Positions 9,987 through 20,069 of a stretch of DNA of 64,000 bases are shown in pieces. A model generated the notes under the pieces. It was not told the DNA's origin. It worked only from the letters and a program-made list of their open reading frames with translations, and made no database searches. Source of the DNA: Mycolicibacterium celeriflavum (GTDB lineage: Bacteria; Actinomycetota; Actinomycetes; Mycobacteriales; Mycobacteriaceae); assembly GCF_010731795.1 (NCBI RefSeq), contig NZ_AP022591.1:868001-932000 (forward strand). The letters are read 5' to 3'. Both the position numbers and the translations under genes were made by a program. The number at the start of each line of letters is the position of its first letter. Position 1 is the first letter of the stretch.

Positions 9987-10817
9987 TCAGTCGACAGTGC
10001 GGAAATCGATGCGCACGAAGTCCGACACCGCGTCGAAGCCGATCTTCTGGTAGATCGCGTTCGACGTCGGATTGGCCAGGTCGGTGAACAGCACGACACC
10101 GGCGTCGCCGCGATCCAGCGCGGCTTGTGCGGCCGCGGCGGTGACGGCCGAGCCGTAGCCGTTTGCCCGGCGGTTCGCGGGTGTGAAGACCGGACCGATG
10201 CGCGAGACCCCGGCCGCGGCCGAGCGCAGCAGCGCCATGCTCACCGGCGTGCCGTCGACGTCCCACAGCACGAACCGATCGCCGCGAGCGGTCGCGGCGT
10301 CGACGAATTCGCCACCGGCGGTGTCGGGATGTCCGAATGCCTCCTCGATGAACAGCTCCACCCAGTCGCTCAGCACTGCGCGGTCCCTGTCGTCTGCCCT
10401 GCGGGACGAACCCGCGACACCCGCCGGCGGTTGCAACGCGCCGAGCCGGTACAGCCGCTCCTCGAGCGCGACTGCGCCTGATCGACCCGTGCCTTCCCTC
10501 CAGGCGTCGGCGAATGCGGTGGCGGCGTCCCGGGTACCCCGCACGCCCGTCAGGCCGGGACGCCTATCCGCGACCTCGCGGGCGACGACATCGATGTGCT
10601 CGAGTGGAATACCGTTGCATGTCAATGGATATGGAGGCGTCTGCAGTGCAACACCGGCGATGTCCGAATCCTTCCACAGGGACAGCAGCAGCGCGTCGTC
10701 CGGCAGTGCGGCCGGTAGGACGGTCAACTCGATCGTGTTGGCGATCGGGTCTCGGCGATACACCGGTTCTGCGATCGCCACAAATTCGGCGGCTGAGTCG
10801 TGAAAGCGCACCTCCAT
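9987..10817 (-). CDS. GNAT-family N-acetyltransferase
   Basis: A 276-residue acetyltransferase-like protein. The C-terminal half (about 150-270) is a GNAT domain with the acetyl-CoA loop region [20 protein letters not shown] and the closing [20 protein letters not shown]. The N-terminal half ([31 protein letters not shown]) resembles the degenerate first domain of two-domain mycobacterial GNATs. The acceptor is unknown. Its stop lies 91 bases from the secA2 start, and that gap holds the secA2 promoter. The 130 bases between its start and the ilvG-like gene hold no recognisable element. Confidence 0.85.
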   Translation of the reverse strand: MEVRFHDSAAEFVAIAEPVYRRDPIANTIELTVLPAALPDDALLLSLWKDSDIAGVALQTPPYPLTCNGIPLEHIDVVAREVADRRPGLTGVRGTRDAATAFADAWREGTGRSGAVALEERLYRLGALQPPAGVAGSSRRADDRDRAVLSDWVELFIEEAFGHPDTAGGEFVDAATARGDRFVLWDVDGTPVSMALLRSAAAGVSRIGPVFTPANRRANGYGSAVTAAAAQAALDRGDAGVVLFTDLANPTSNAIYQKIGFDAVSDFVRIDFRTVD

Positions 10818-10947
10818 GACTCCAGCATGGGTGCGAATCTCGAACGCGTCGACTGATTTTCGTCGCGCTCACGCGGCGGCGACGGTGCGTGAAGTGCTGA
10901 AAATGGGCGGCGTGTCGTGTGCAAACACGCACGCTCGCGGCAAAAAG

Positions 10948-12600
10948 CTACGCCAGGTTCGACCGGCGCGGGTAAGCCACCGTCGGATCGGTCAGCGCGT
11001 TGACCACTGCGGGCAGGCTCGAGGAAAACGCCCGCTCCAGGGCGGGTCGCAGCTCGGCGGGCGTCGCCACCAGTTCGCCGTGCCCGCCCAGAGCGGTGAC
11101 CACCTCGTCGTACCGGGTGCCCGGCCGCAGTTCGGCCACCACGGAATACCCATACAACATCTCCATGGGGTGCTTCTCCAGCGCCCAGATGCCGTTGTTG
11201 CCGATCACCGACACCACCTGAACCCCGTGCCGTACCAACGTATCCCACTCCATGCCGGAGAACCCGAACGCGCCGTCGCCCTGCAACAACACCACCTGCC
11301 GGTCCGGCCGGGCCAGCTTGGCGGCCAGGGCGTATCCGGGTCCCGAGCCCAGACAGCCGAACGGGCCGCTGTCGAGCCAGGCGCCGGGCACGTAGCTGTC
11401 GATGAGGCGACCCGCGTATGAACCGAAGTCGCCCGCGTCGATCACCACTATCGCGTCGCGGTCGAGCATCGTGTTGAGCTCCGCGTACACCCGCATCGGG
11501 TGCAGCGGCGTGCGGTCGTCACGAAGTTCGTCAGCCTCGGCGGTGCGCGCCGCGGTCTCCACTGCGCGAAGATCCGCGATCCAGGCTTCGTGGTCGGGTG
11601 TGGCGGCCGCCGAGAGCGCAGACAACGTCGCGCTGAGGTCACCGAACAAGCTGGCGGCAACTGGTCGCGCGGGTGGCCGCTCGGGGGCGACGCGGTCGAC
11701 GGCGATCAGCGTGGTGTCGGCTCCGAACACGCCCCCGAAGCCGAGGCGGAAGTCCATCGGTACGCCGATCACCAGCGCGACATCGGCTTCCTTCAACGCC
11801 TTCGACCGTGCCCGCGAGAACGCGAGCTGGTGGTCGGCGGGTACGACGCCACGGGCCATTCCGTTCATGAGCACCGGAATGCGCAGCGACTCGGCCAGCT
11901 TCAACAGGGCGGTCTCGGCGTGGCCCCACCAGACGTTTGTGCCCGCCATGATGACCGGCCGCTGCGCCCCGGCCAACAGCCGCACGGCGGCTTCCACCGC
12001 AGCCCCGTCGGCGTGCACCACCGCAGGAGGCCGGCTCAGCGCTCCGGGGCCGCCGGTGTCGGTGGCCTCGCTGAACACGTGGTCCATCGGGAAGTCGACG
12101 AACGACACCCCCGACGACGCTCCACCGACCCCGACCGCTGCCCGCAGCGCGTCGTCGATCAGCCGCCCGACGGCGTCCGGCGACTCCGCGGTGGCCGCGA
12201 ACCGGGTCAACGGCGCGACGAACGGGACGTGGTCGATCTCCTGCAGGCTGCCCTGCCCCCACCGCAGCGCCGGCGCGCGACCGCCGAGGATGACCAGCGG
12301 CGACTGGTTCTGCTGTGCGGCGGCCATCGCGCTCATGCCGTTCGTGACTCCGGGACCGGCAGTCAACGCCGCCACGCCCGGCACCCGCGTCACCTTCGAC
12401 CAGCCCTCCGCGGCGAACGCGGCGGTCTGCTCATGGCGGGTGTCGATCAACCTGATGCTCTCCGCCCGGCAGCCGTCGTAGATGGAGAACAGGTGCCCAC
12501 CCGAGAGCGTGAAGACGGTGTCGATGCCGCTGGCCCGCAACCGCCGGGCGATCAGGTGTCCGGCGTTCACCGCAGCAGGAACCGGAGCGTCGGTGCTCAT
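10948..12600 (-). CDS. ilvG: Acetolactate synthase-like ThDP enzyme (IlvG/Rv1820-like)
   Basis: A 550-residue thiamin-diphosphate enzyme of the acetolactate synthase/oxalyl-CoA decarboxylase superfamily. The catalytic ThDP glutamate is Glu57 in [12 protein letters not shown]. The C-terminal ThDP/Mg motif is [15 protein letters not shown] ending at IGNN, around residues 441-470. Three domains (Pyr, central, PP) fit its length. It is the Rv1820 orthologue by its position beside bacA, but without a regulatory subunit nearby, so a role in branched-chain amino acid synthesis is uncertain. The ATG at 12600 has TATGCT six bases upstream, suggesting a leaderless message divergent from bacA. Confidence 0.88.
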   Translation of the reverse strand: MSTDAPVPAAVNAGHLIARRLRASGIDTVFTLSGGHLFSIYDGCRAESIRLIDTRHEQTAAFAAEGWSKVTRVPGVAALTAGPGVTNGMSAMAAAQQNQSPLVILGGRAPALRWGQGSLQEIDHVPFVAPLTRFAATAESPDAVGRLIDDALRAAVGVGGASSGVSFVDFPMDHVFSEATDTGGPGALSRPPAVVHADGAAVEAAVRLLAGAQRPVIMAGTNVWWGHAETALLKLAESLRIPVLMNGMARGVVPADHQLAFSRARSKALKEADVALVIGVPMDFRLGFGGVFGADTTLIAVDRVAPERPPARPVAASLFGDLSATLSALSAAATPDHEAWIADLRAVETAARTAEADELRDDRTPLHPMRVYAELNTMLDRDAIVVIDAGDFGSYAGRLIDSYVPGAWLDSGPFGCLGSGPGYALAAKLARPDRQVVLLQGDGAFGFSGMEWDTLVRHGVQVVSVIGNNGIWALEKHPMEMLYGYSVVAELRPGTRYDEVVTALGGHGELVATPAELRPALERAFSSSLPAVVNALTDPTVAYPRRSNLA

Positions 12601-12606
12601 GGTGGC

Positions 12607-12612
12607 AGCATA
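12607..12612 (-). promoter_or_regulatory. Predicted -10 element for leaderless ilvG
   Basis: TATGCT on the minus strand, six bases upstream of the ilvG ATG at 12600, fitting TANNNT. Confidence 0.5.
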
Positions 12613-12687
12613 GAGAGCCGCAGTGGTTGGGGGTCGGCGCGCGACCGGCAGTGAGCCCGGCGCAGCGCCTCCGACAGGTTGTCGAGG

Positions 12688-12693
12688 TACCTT
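12688..12693 (+). promoter_or_regulatory. Predicted -10 element for leaderless bacA
   Basis: TACCTT, six bases upstream of the ATG at 12700. It supports that ATG over the TTG at 12679, which would lie upstream of the transcript. Confidence 0.45.
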
Positions 12694-12699
12694 GCCCGA

Positions 12700-14628
12700 A
12701 TGGAAGAGGGAATGTTCGCCCCGACGCTGGACTGGGGCAACGAGCTTCTGGCGTCGCTGACATGGATCGCCCAGGCGTGGGCGATCGCGGCGGTGTGCAC
12801 CCTTGTGATCCTCGTGCTGATCGCCCGGTTCACGGATTGGGGCAGGCAGTTCTGGCGCATCACCGGCGACTACTTCAAGGGCCCGGAGAGCGTCACGGTG
12901 TGGCTCTGGCTGGCGGTGATCCTGCTTTCGGTGATCATCGGTGTCCGACTCTCGGTGCTCTTCACGTATCAGGGCAGCGACATGATGACCAGCTTCCAGG
13001 TGGTGGCTGCGGGCATCGGCAACGGCGACGACGCGATCAAGGAATCCGGCAGAAACGGGTTCTGGCTGTCGATGCTCGTCTTCTCGATCCTGGCCGTCAT
13101 GCACGTCGCGCGGATCATGTTGGACCTGTTCATCACGCAACGGTTCATGCTGGCCTGGCGTGTCTGGTTGACCGACCGGATGACCGGGGACTGGCTCGAC
13201 GGCAAGGCGTATTACCGGGGCCGGTTCATCGACCAGACCATCGACAACCCCGATCAGCGCATCCAGCAGGACATCGACATCCTCACCGCCGGCGTCGGCG
13301 GACTACCCAACACCCCGAACAACACCTCGACCTCCACGCTGCTGTTCGGCGCCGTCAACGCCGTCGTCTCGATGATCTCGTTCACCGCGATCCTGTGGAA
13401 CCTGTCGGGAACGCTCACCCTTCCGCTGATCGAGACCGAAGTGCCGAAGGCGATGTTCTGGATCCTGTTGGGATACGTGCTGTTTGCGTCCGTCATCGCG
13501 TTCTGGGTCGGCAGGCCGATCATCTGGTTGTCGTTCAACAACGAGAAGTTCAACGCCGCGTTCCGCTACGCACTGGTGCGGCTGCGCGACGCGTCCGAAG
13601 CGGTCGCGTTCTATCGCGGGGAAATCGCCGAGCGCACTGGGCTTCGCCGACTCTTCGCCCCCGTGGTGTCCAACTACAAGCGCTACATCAACCGGATGAT
13701 GGGCTTCTACGGCTGGAACCTGTCGATGGATCAGATCATCGTGGTGCCGCCGTATCTGCTCCAGTTCCCGCGGTTCTTCAACGGCGAGATCACGCTCGGT
13801 GCGATGAGTCAGACGGCGTCGGCGTTCGGCAACATCGAGCAGGGCCTGTCGTTCTTCCGCAACGTGTATGACCAGTTCGCGGGCTACCGCGCCGCGATCA
13901 TCCGGCTTCACGGTCTGGTCAACGCCAACGATGAGGGCCGGGAGCTACCGGAGATCACGACCACCCCGGCCGCCGACGGCACCGTCCGACTCGATGACAT
14001 CGAGGTCCGCACCCCGGACGGCAGGCAGCTGATCAACCCGCTCGACCTGCGGCTGGAGGTTGGCGAGACGCTGGTCGTCACCGGCCCGTCCGGCGTAGGC
14101 AAAACCACGCTGCTGCGCAGCCTCGCGGAGTTGTGGCCGTTCACCTCCGGCACGTTGACACGGCCGTGCGGGCCGAACGAGACGATGTTCCTGTCGCAAC
14201 TGCCCTACGTGCCGCTGGGGGACCTACGCGCCGTGGTCAGCTATCCGAACGAAGGAGGCGCGATCGAGGACCGAGAGTTGGAGCGCACGCTCGAAGCGGT
14301 GGCACTGCCCCATCTCATCGGCCGCTTGGACGAGGTTCAGGACTGGGCCAAGGTGCTCTCCCCCGGCGAGCAGCAGCGCATCGCATTCGCGCGCATCCTG
14401 CTGACCAGACCGAAAGCGGTGTTCCTCGACGAGTCGACGTCCGCGCTCGACGAAGGGGTGGAGTTCCTGCTCTACCAGTTGGTGCGGACACGACTGCCGG
14501 ACACGATCCTGGTCAGTGTCAGCCACCGCAAGACGGTCGAGCAGCATCACAGCCATGAGCTTGAACTTCTCGGTGAGGGCGAGTGGCGTTTCAGTCGCAT
14601 CGGGGGCGACGAACCGGTACCGGTCTAA
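12700..14628 (+). CDS. bacA: BacA/SbmA-type ABC transporter, membrane and ATPase domains fused (Rv1819c-like)
   Basis: A 642-residue transporter. M. tuberculosis BacA (Rv1819c) imports vitamin B12 and hydrophilic antimicrobials such as bleomycin. Residues about 20-350 are the SbmA/BacA membrane domain ([34 protein letters not shown]). The ATPase follows, with Walker [10 protein letters not shown] near 461-469, signature LSPGEQQR near 552 and Walker B AVFLDEST near 574. The start [12 protein letters not shown] aligns in length with MGPKLFKPSIDW of the M. tuberculosis protein. The gene overlaps the convergent flavoprotein gene by four bases. Confidence 0.95.
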   Translation: MEEGMFAPTLDWGNELLASLTWIAQAWAIAAVCTLVILVLIARFTDWGRQFWRITGDYFKGPESVTVWLWLAVILLSVIIGVRLSVLFTYQGSDMMTSFQVVAAGIGNGDDAIKESGRNGFWLSMLVFSILAVMHVARIMLDLFITQRFMLAWRVWLTDRMTGDWLDGKAYYRGRFIDQTIDNPDQRIQQDIDILTAGVGGLPNTPNNTSTSTLLFGAVNAVVSMISFTAILWNLSGTLTLPLIETEVPKAMFWILLGYVLFASVIAFWVGRPIIWLSFNNEKFNAAFRYALVRLRDASEAVAFYRGEIAERTGLRRLFAPVVSNYKRYINRMMGFYGWNLSMDQIIVVPPYLLQFPRFFNGEITLGAMSQTASAFGNIEQGLSFFRNVYDQFAGYRAAIIRLHGLVNANDEGRELPEITTTPAADGTVRLDDIEVRTPDGRQLINPLDLRLEVGETLVVTGPSGVGKTTLLRSLAELWPFTSGTLTRPCGPNETMFLSQLPYVPLGDLRAVVSYPNEGGAIEDRELERTLEAVALPHLIGRLDEVQDWAKVLSPGEQQRIAFARILLTRPKAVFLDESTSALDEGVEFLLYQLVRTRLPDTILVSVSHRKTVEQHHSHELELLGEGEWRFSRIGGDEPVPV

Positions 14629-16112
14629 CGCTCGGCGGCATATGCGCCCGCGCGCCTGCCGAAGAACGAGCCCTCGCCGAGCTGGGTTCCGCTGGCGTAG
14701 CCCTTGCCGTCCTGGGCGATGTTCGACGCGCACGCGCCCGCGGCGTAGAGGCCGGGAACCGCCGAGCCGTCCTCGCGCAGCACCTCGCCGTCGATCGACA
14801 CCGCCAGCCCACCCATGGTGAATCCCGAGTACATCGCCCGGCCCAGTGACAGGTCGAATACCGCGTACGGTCCTTTGTCTTGCACGGCAACGTATTCCGG
14901 TTGTTTGTGAAAGTCCGGGTCCTCGCCGCGGGCGGCGTGCTCGTTGTAGCGGTTCAGCGTCGCCACCAGCTTGCCATCCGGAATGCCAAGCGCGGCTTCG
15001 ACTTCCTCGATCGTCTCCCACCCGTCGAGGAACTTGATCAGCGGCATCTCCGGCATCTCCATGTGCGCCTCGTCGACGATCAGGTACGCCGTCTGCTCCG
15101 GCTGCTCCAGGACGAACGCCGATGTGCGCGAGTGGTAGGAGTCCTCGGCGACGAACCGCTCACCGTTCTTGTTGACGATGATGCCGGTGAGCAGGATTTC
15201 GGGCGGGTAGGCGGCGGCGGTGATGAACAACTGGTCCAGGTTCTTGGCGACGCCGCCCGCCGAGATCCCCAACCGGATGCCCAGCCCGTCGTCGTTCGGG
15301 TTGCCGAGGATGTAGGGCTCAACCTCGCCGTGGTGCTTGGTCTTTCGCTTCTGGCCCAGTGCCGGCGTGTACTGCGCCACCATCGCCGGGTTCATCGCGA
15401 ACCCGCCCGCGGCGATGACGACGGCCTTGGCCCGCACGAATCCCGTCTCGCTGAAGTGCTTCCACTGCACGCCCACGACGCTGCCCTCCTCGACCACCAG
15501 ATTGGTGGCACCGGTCTCGTAGCGGATCTGCACGCCGAGATCGGCGGCGCGCTTGACCAACAGGTCGATCACCATCGCCGCGCCGCCCAGTTCCCCCGGC
15601 ACCGGGACCGAGTGGCCGCGCGGCGCGGGCTTGGCCTGTTCACAGAACGGCCACACCTTCTCGTTGCCCGTGTACGACAGGCCCTCGGTGCCCGGCGGAA
15701 CCACCACCTTGCCCGGGTAGTAGCTGCGCTCGAACTCGAAGCCGAGGGCCTCCAGCCACTCGAAGTGTTCGACGCTGCCGTCGCAGTACGCGCGGATCTT
15801 GTCGTGCTCGGGCTCGCGTGACATCGCGACCAGGTACTTGTACATCTCCTCCGGGCTGTCGTCGTGGCCGGTCGCCCGCTGCACGGCGGTTCCGCCACCG
15901 AGGTAGAAATGTCCGCCGGCCATCGACGTCGTGCCGCCCGCGTCGGCGGCCTTCTCCAGGACCAGCACCCGCGCGCCCCCGGCGGCGGCGGTGACGGCCG
16001 CGCACCCGCCCGCGATGCCGAAGCCGATCACCACGACGTCGGCCTCGTCGGACCATGTCGTCACATCGGCCGCGGCTATGGTGTCGGGGGCGTCGGGAAT
16101 CTGGGTGTTCAC
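14625..16112 (-). CDS. FAD-dependent dehydrogenase, 3-ketosteroid-dehydrogenase/fumarate-reductase-like (Rv1817-like)
   Basis: A 495-residue flavoprotein. An N-terminal dinucleotide fold ([11 protein letters not shown] at 27-36, then [19 protein letters not shown]) binds FAD, and the C-terminus has the matching [20 protein letters not shown] and [12 protein letters not shown]. This is the succinate dehydrogenase/KstD flavoprotein superfamily; M. tuberculosis Rv1817 occupies the same place near bacA. It overlaps the upstream VOC gene by four bases, forming a two-gene operon with a KstR-like operator in front. A role on a steroid-derived or other ring ketone is therefore plausible; the substrate cannot be read from sequence. 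Confidence 0.87.
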   Translation of the reverse strand: MNTQIPDAPDTIAAADVTTWSDEADVVVIGFGIAGGCAAVTAAAGGARVLVLEKAADAGGTTSMAGGHFYLGGGTAVQRATGHDDSPEEMYKYLVAMSREPEHDKIRAYCDGSVEHFEWLEALGFEFERSYYPGKVVVPPGTEGLSYTGNEKVWPFCEQAKPAPRGHSVPVPGELGGAAMVIDLLVKRAADLGVQIRYETGATNLVVEEGSVVGVQWKHFSETGFVRAKAVVIAAGGFAMNPAMVAQYTPALGQKRKTKHHGEVEPYILGNPNDDGLGIRLGISAGGVAKNLDQLFITAAAYPPEILLTGIIVNKNGERFVAEDSYHSRTSAFVLEQPEQTAYLIVDEAHMEMPEMPLIKFLDGWETIEEVEAALGIPDGKLVATLNRYNEHAARGEDPDFHKQPEYVAVQDKGPYAVFDLSLGRAMYSGFTMGGLAVSIDGEVLREDGSAVPGLYAAGACASNIAQDGKGYASGTQLGEGSFFGRRAGAYAAER

Positions 16113-16591
16113 TTCTGCTCCTGTTTGATGTATTCGAAGAATGCCTTGATTTCGTCTGGGATGTAGGCGATCTCGACGTAGGGCACGCCGGCCGCCGGCG
16201 CGGCGACATAAGCGAATTGCATCCCGCCGGGCATCACCCCCGCAGCGACGACCTCGTCGGCGTCGGCAAGCGCGCCGTCGAACTCCTCGACGGAGGATTT
16301 CTCGACGCAGATGTGGTGCAGCCCAGGCCCGGCGGCGTCCAGATACTCGGTGTAGACGCTGTGCCCGGACACCGGTGAGATGAGCTCCAACTGCGTGTCA
16401 CCGGCGTAGCTCAGCGAGATGCTGGCAACGAAGTCCGCCGGTTCACCGCGGAAGGTGCACGTATCCGGCGCGAAGTGGACGTCGGGCATGCGCACCCACT
16501 TCTTGGCGCCCAACAACGTGGTGAGCGCCCGTTCGGTCGCATCGAGGTCCCGCGTCACCCACGCAATCTGGACAGGTGTCTGGGCAAGCAT
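16109..16591 (-). CDS. VOC (glyoxalase/epimerase-like) superfamily protein
   Basis: A 160-residue vicinal-oxygen-chelate protein. Candidate metal ligands include His in MPDVHFAPDTCTF and GLHHICVEKSS and Glu in QLELISPVSG and GVPYVEIAYIP, arranged as in methylmalonyl-CoA epimerase-like members. First gene of an operon with the flavoprotein (ATGA overlap). A TATCCT hexamer lies seven bases before the ATG, and the palindrome at 16625-16640 overlaps the -35 region, so transcription is probably repressed by a KstR-type regulator. The reaction is unknown. Confidence 0.85.
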   Translation of the reverse strand: MLAQTPVQIAWVTRDLDATERALTTLLGAKKWVRMPDVHFAPDTCTFRGEPADFVASISLSYAGDTQLELISPVSGHSVYTEYLDAAGPGLHHICVEKSSVEEFDGALADADEVVAAGVMPGGMQFAYVAAPAAGVPYVEIAYIPDEIKAFFEYIKQEQK

Positions 16592-16624
16592 CGGGTCGAG
16601 GATATCCGCGCCCGGCCGCGAAGG

Positions 16625-16640
16625 CTAGAACGTGTTCTAG
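16625..16640. promoter_or_regulatory. KstR-like operator palindrome
   Basis: CTAGAACGTGTTCTAG is a perfect 16-bp palindrome. It contains TAGAACGTGTTCTA, an exact fit to the TNNAACNNGTTNNA consensus of KstR, the TetR repressor of mycobacterial cholesterol catabolism. It sits 34 bases before the VOC start and ends one base from the stop of the SRPBCC gene. The fit is seen; binding is inferred. Confidence 0.7.
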
Positions 16641-17279
16641 TTACTCCTCGCCGTAGTAGGCCTTCAGGCACCGGTCGGCCGAGCCGCGCGCGATGTCGGG
16701 GTCCTCGCCGGCGACGACGTTGGCGGCGTACCACTGCTCGCCGGACAGTTTGAGGAAGCGGCGCCCGTCTTCGGTGGTCGTCCACTCCTGCCCTTCGGCG
16801 GGGTCGACGGACTCGCCGGTGTCCAGGTGCAGGGCGAGGCCCAGCAGCATGGAGTCCCAGCCCATGCCGACGGCGCCGGGCCCGAACTGGCGCCAGGTGT
16901 CGTCGTCCACCTGTGCGATGTGCTCGACCACCAGACGGGCCCGGTCGACGCCCTCGCTGACGACGCTGACGTCGATCCAGCTGACGCTGCCCATGCTCTC
17001 CCAGGTGGCGGTGAAGTTCTTCGGCGGATCGCAGGTCAGCACCGTGCCGTTGGCGTGACCCTGTAGCTGGTAGGAGCCGCCGAGTTTCAGCTCCCCGGAA
17101 ACCGGCAGGAACCACCGCTCGATGCGTTCGGCGGTGGTGACCGCGTCCCAGAGGTCCTCCTGGTCGGTGTTGTAGACCTGGCTGATGGTCACGACGCGGG
17201 CCTCCCCCGACTCGATCGTGCGGGTCCCGACGGTGCGCCTGACCGCGTTGATTTGATGGTCGACGTCGATGTCCTTCAT
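16641..17279 (-). CDS. SRPBCC / AHSA1-domain protein
   Basis: A 212-residue protein of the SRPBCC (START-like) superfamily. The AHSA1-type opening is clear (ARVVTISQVYNTDQEDLWDA, then TTAERIERWFLPVSGELKLG) and leads to FTATWESMGSVSWIDV and a C-terminal helix. It overlaps the upstream ArsR gene by four bases. ArsR plus AHSA1 protein is a common pairing in actinobacteria, where the regulator controls a hydrophobic-ligand-binding partner. Ligand unknown. The KstR-like palindrome begins just past its stop codon. Confidence 0.88.
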   Translation of the reverse strand: MKDIDVDHQINAVRRTVGTRTIESGEARVVTISQVYNTDQEDLWDAVTTAERIERWFLPVSGELKLGGSYQLQGHANGTVLTCDPPKNFTATWESMGSVSWIDVSVVSEGVDRARLVVEHIAQVDDDTWRQFGPGAVGMGWDSMLLGLALHLDTGESVDPAEGQEWTTTEDGRRFLKLSGEQWYAANVVAGEDPDIARGSADRCLKAYYGEE

Positions 17280-17611
17280 GGAGCCTTCCTTCGTTGTCGT
17301 TTTCCGCGGGCGATCTCGGTGCCGAGCGCATTCAGCGGTGGTGTCCAGAAGCGGCGGAACGCATCAAGCCACTGGTCGACGTCCTTCAGCGCTGTGCCGT
17401 TGACCGCGTAAAGCCGGCGTTGCCCGTCCGGACGTACCGATGTGAAACCGTTGTCGCGCAAAACTTTCAGGTGCTGCGAGACGGCCGGTTGCGTGATCGC
17501 GAACTCCTCGGAGATGGCGGCGCCGATCGCGCCGGCCGACATCTCGCCATCCGCGAGCAGTTCGAGGATGCGCCGGCGCACCGCGTCCCCGAGGACGTCG
17601 AACGCGTGCAC
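17276..17611 (-). CDS. ArsR-family transcriptional repressor
   Basis: A 111-residue winged-helix regulator. The recognition region is ISEEFAITQPAVSQHLKVLR followed by the wing VRPDGQRRLYAVNG. The metal-binding cysteines of ArsR/SmtB sensors (such as CVC) are absent, so it belongs to the non-metal subgroup that pairs with AHSA1 proteins. The GTG at 17611 falls at the predicted transcription start of its own promoter, suggesting a leaderless mRNA. A perfect palindrome inside that promoter is the likely self-operator. Confidence 0.92.
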   Translation of the reverse strand: MHAFDVLGDAVRRRILELLADGEMSAGAIGAAISEEFAITQPAVSQHLKVLRDNGFTSVRPDGQRRLYAVNGTALKDVDQWLDAFRRFWTPPLNALGTEIARGKRQRRKAP

Positions 17612-17617
17612 TCGTTA

Positions 17618-17646
17618 AAGATAAAGGCAGTACTTATATAAGTCAA
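17618..17646 (-). promoter_or_regulatory. ArsR promoter with embedded palindromic operator
   Basis: Minus strand: -35 TTGACT (17646-17641), 17-base spacer, -10 TATCTT (17623-17618), then six bases to the ArsR GTG at 17611. The perfect 12-bp palindrome ACTTATATAAGT (17632-17643) overlaps the -35 and spacer, so bound repressor would block the polymerase. Confidence 0.7.
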
Positions 17647-17717
17647 GGCTTAAAACACTGGCGTCGGCGAACCGGACACCGCCGGCGCGGCGACGATCCC
17701 GAAAGTGAGTTGCTGCG

Positions 17718-18413
17718 TTACGGCGCCGAACCGCCGCCGAGGCTCGCCGACGCGGCGGAGATGACGTCTTCGCTCGCCTGCTGCCTGGCCGTGTGCCACG
17801 ACACCGCGGCGGGATACCGGCCCCAGGTGCTGTTGAACATGCCGATGAGCGCCGCCCGGTTGTCGGGGGTGATGACATACACCGGCCCGCCGGAGTCGCC
17901 CTTCTGGCTGACCACGCCGTTGGCCATGGTGAACCAGCCGTTGTTGACCGCCTCGACGTTGCCGCAACTCTCACCGGTGACCACGCCGAAATGGCACACC
18001 GGTTGCCCGGGTGCCGGCACCACACCGGGATCCGACACCAGCACCCTGCCGCCGGGCAGGACGTTGTTCACCGCGACGTCGGGTGACAGCGCGATCGCCT
18101 CCCAGTCGGCGATCTGATGGTTGGTGTCCACGGTGGCGCCGTTGGGCGTGTTGTCACGGAACACGGTCTGCATGCCGATGAGGTTGCCGTCCCGGTCCCG
18201 GACCGGCCCACTGCCCCGGCAGTGCCCGGCGGTGAACGCGATCCTCGCCTGCGGGTCGACGTAGCCCAGCGTGCAGACGTTGGTGTCCTGGCGGATCTCC
18301 ATGCCGGGGTAGACCAACACACCCGGGGTCGCCTGCGCGGGCGGCGAACCGAGCGCGAGCGCCGCGATCGGGGCGGCCGCGGCCACCAGTAAGCGTTTCC
18401 ATGGTCGGCGCAC
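17718..18413 (-). CDS. Secreted trypsin-like serine protease (Rv1815-like)
   Basis: A 231-residue exported chymotrypsin-fold (S1) peptidase. A signal sequence covers about residues 1-28 (basic VRRPWKRLL, hydrophobic [12 protein letters not shown], cleavage near AQA-TP). The triad is visible: His64 in TAGHC, Asp103 in ADWEAIAL and Ser174 in KGDSGGPV. Cys47/Cys65 and Cys140/Cys150 could form disulfides. The GTG at 18413 has GGAGG five bases upstream; an open frame continues further upstream but has no comparable start. M. tuberculosis Rv1815 lies in the same neighbourhood. The 183 bases upstream (18414-18596) show no clear gene or operator. Confidence 0.88.
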   Translation of the reverse strand: MRRPWKRLLVAAAAPIAALALGSPPAQATPGVLVYPGMEIRQDTNVCTLGYVDPQARIAFTAGHCRGSGPVRDRDGNLIGMQTVFRDNTPNGATVDTNHQIADWEAIALSPDVAVNNVLPGGRVLVSDPGVVPAPGQPVCHFGVVTGESCGNVEAVNNGWFTMANGVVSQKGDSGGPVYVITPDNRAALIGMFNSTWGRYPAAVSWHTARQQASEDVISAASASLGGGSAP

Positions 18414-18596
18414 CGTCGCCTCCGCTCCTCGGGCCAATAAAGCCTCGGGCACCCGCGTGTTGCGGACTCCATATACCCGGGCGAGCATGCGGAAAACCGC
18501 ACCCGATGCGGAGCAACCACTCGACGATGGTCCCGTCACTTGCCCATCGGCGAAGATCACCGTCGTGTTACGCCCCGGCCGCATTTTCGCCACGGG

Positions 18597-20015
18597 CTAG
18601 GAATCAAACCCTACGCCGAGCGCATCGAGCATCCGCAAGAAAACGTTGCGGCGCCCGGCTGCATGGTCGGCACGGTCCAGTGACCAGCGTGTCGCTCCGA
18701 TGGCGAGGCTCGCCAGCGGCTCCGGCGGAAACGGCAACGGCCGCTCGCGCACCATCTGCAGTTCCGTGCGCGCAGTGGGCCGGCCGTCGAGCAGGTCGAG
18801 ACACACATCGGCGGCGAACCGCGACGCGCCCACCCCCAGCCCGGTGAACCCGTTGACGTAGGCGACGCGGCCGTCCCTGGCCAGTCCCCAGTGCGCGCAG
18901 AACCGGCTGTTGGTGTCGATCGCACCGGCCCAGCGGTGGCTGAAACGGACGTCGTCGAGCTGCGGAAAGGTGAGGAAGAAGTGTGCGGCCAGCCGCCGGT
19001 ACGTCGCCGGTCGGTCCTCGTATCCGGGGTTGACCCTGCGGCCGAAATGGTAGACCGCGTCGTAACCGCCCCACACCATCCGGTTGTCCTTGGTGAGGCG
19101 GTAGTAGTGGAACCGGTTGGCACAGTCGCTGATCCCTTGTTGGTCGCGCCAGCCGATGCGGTCCAGCTGGGCGTCGGTGAGTGGCTCGGTGGCCAGCACG
19201 TAGTCGTACACCGGGACCGTGTGCAGCCGGTTGCGCTTGAGCAGGCTCGGAAAGACGTTCGTGGCCAGCACCGCCCGCCGGGCGGTGATCACCGCGGGGC
19301 CGCTCTGTACCCGAAGGCCCACCCCACCGGAGTCCAGTCGGGTGGCGTTGGTGTGCTCGTAGATGCGCACGCCGGCGTCGTGGCACGCCGCGGCGAGCCC
19401 GAACACCAGCTTGGCGGGGTGCACCAACGCACAGGTGTCGGCGCTGAACAGCCCCGCGAGGTAGGTCGGCGACTGAACTTCGCTCTGCACTTGTGCCCTG
19501 TCGAGGAACCTTCCCTGCCCGTCGGCCGCGGCCCGGCGCAGCCAGTCGACCTGGTGAGGTTCAGTGGCGACGGTCAGCATGCCCGTGCGTTGCCATTCGA
19601 CATCGGTACCCAGCTCCCGCATCTCGGCCTGCATACCGTCGAGATTGTCCCGCCCCATCGCCTCGAGTGTGTGAATCTCGCTGGGCCAGCGCGCTTTTCC
19701 GTTCGCGATGCCGTGGGTGAGGCTGGCCTCCACGAAGCCTCCGTTGCGGCCGGAGGCCGCCCATCCGATCCGATTGGCCTCGATCAACACGATCCGCTGG
19801 TTCGGGTTCCGCCGCGCGGCGTGCAGCGCTGTCCACAGCCCGGTATATCCACCTCCGACGACGACCAGGTCGCAGGTGACCGGCCGGGTCAGCGCCGGGT
19901 ATTGCGGCCGAATTGTCGGACTGCCGGCATTCAGCCAGACCGAACCCGACGCGCTTGCCGCCAGCGAACGTTCGACCCGACCACGATCGACGGGGGCGTC
20001 GAAGACGGTGTCCAC
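18597..20015 (-). CDS. FAD-dependent amine/amino-acid oxidase (DAO family)
   Basis: A 472-residue flavoprotein of the D-amino-acid-oxidase (DAO) fold, closest in layout to gamma-glutamylputrescine or glycine/sarcosine oxidases. The FAD fold is LVVVGGGYTGLWTALHAA near 50-67, followed by GWAASGRNGGFVEASLTHG, typical of the puuB-like group, and a C-terminal AYVNGFTGLGVGASRFAADV. It would oxidise a secondary or primary amine with O2; the substrate is unknown. The GTG at 20015 has TAGTGT seven bases upstream, so a leaderless start is possible. Confidence 0.87.
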   Translation of the reverse strand: MDTVFDAPVDRGRVERSLAASASGSVWLNAGSPTIRPQYPALTRPVTCDLVVVGGGYTGLWTALHAARRNPNQRIVLIEANRIGWAASGRNGGFVEASLTHGIANGKARWPSEIHTLEAMGRDNLDGMQAEMRELGTDVEWQRTGMLTVATEPHQVDWLRRAAADGQGRFLDRAQVQSEVQSPTYLAGLFSADTCALVHPAKLVFGLAAACHDAGVRIYEHTNATRLDSGGVGLRVQSGPAVITARRAVLATNVFPSLLKRNRLHTVPVYDYVLATEPLTDAQLDRIGWRDQQGISDCANRFHYYRLTKDNRMVWGGYDAVYHFGRRVNPGYEDRPATYRRLAAHFFLTFPQLDDVRFSHRWAGAIDTNSRFCAHWGLARDGRVAYVNGFTGLGVGASRFAADVCLDLLDGRPTARTELQMVRERPLPFPPEPLASLAIGATRWSLDRADHAAGRRNVFLRMLDALGVGFDS

Positions 20016-20069
20016 CTCGCGGACACTACGACGCCGACCGTCGCGACGCCGGTCGTTTCCGGCGCTGGC

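Noticed and set aside
10948..13140. Extended ilvG-like frame reaching 13140
   Set aside because: The extra N-terminal part is antisense to bacA; the ATG at 12600 with a close -10 and the family start fit better.
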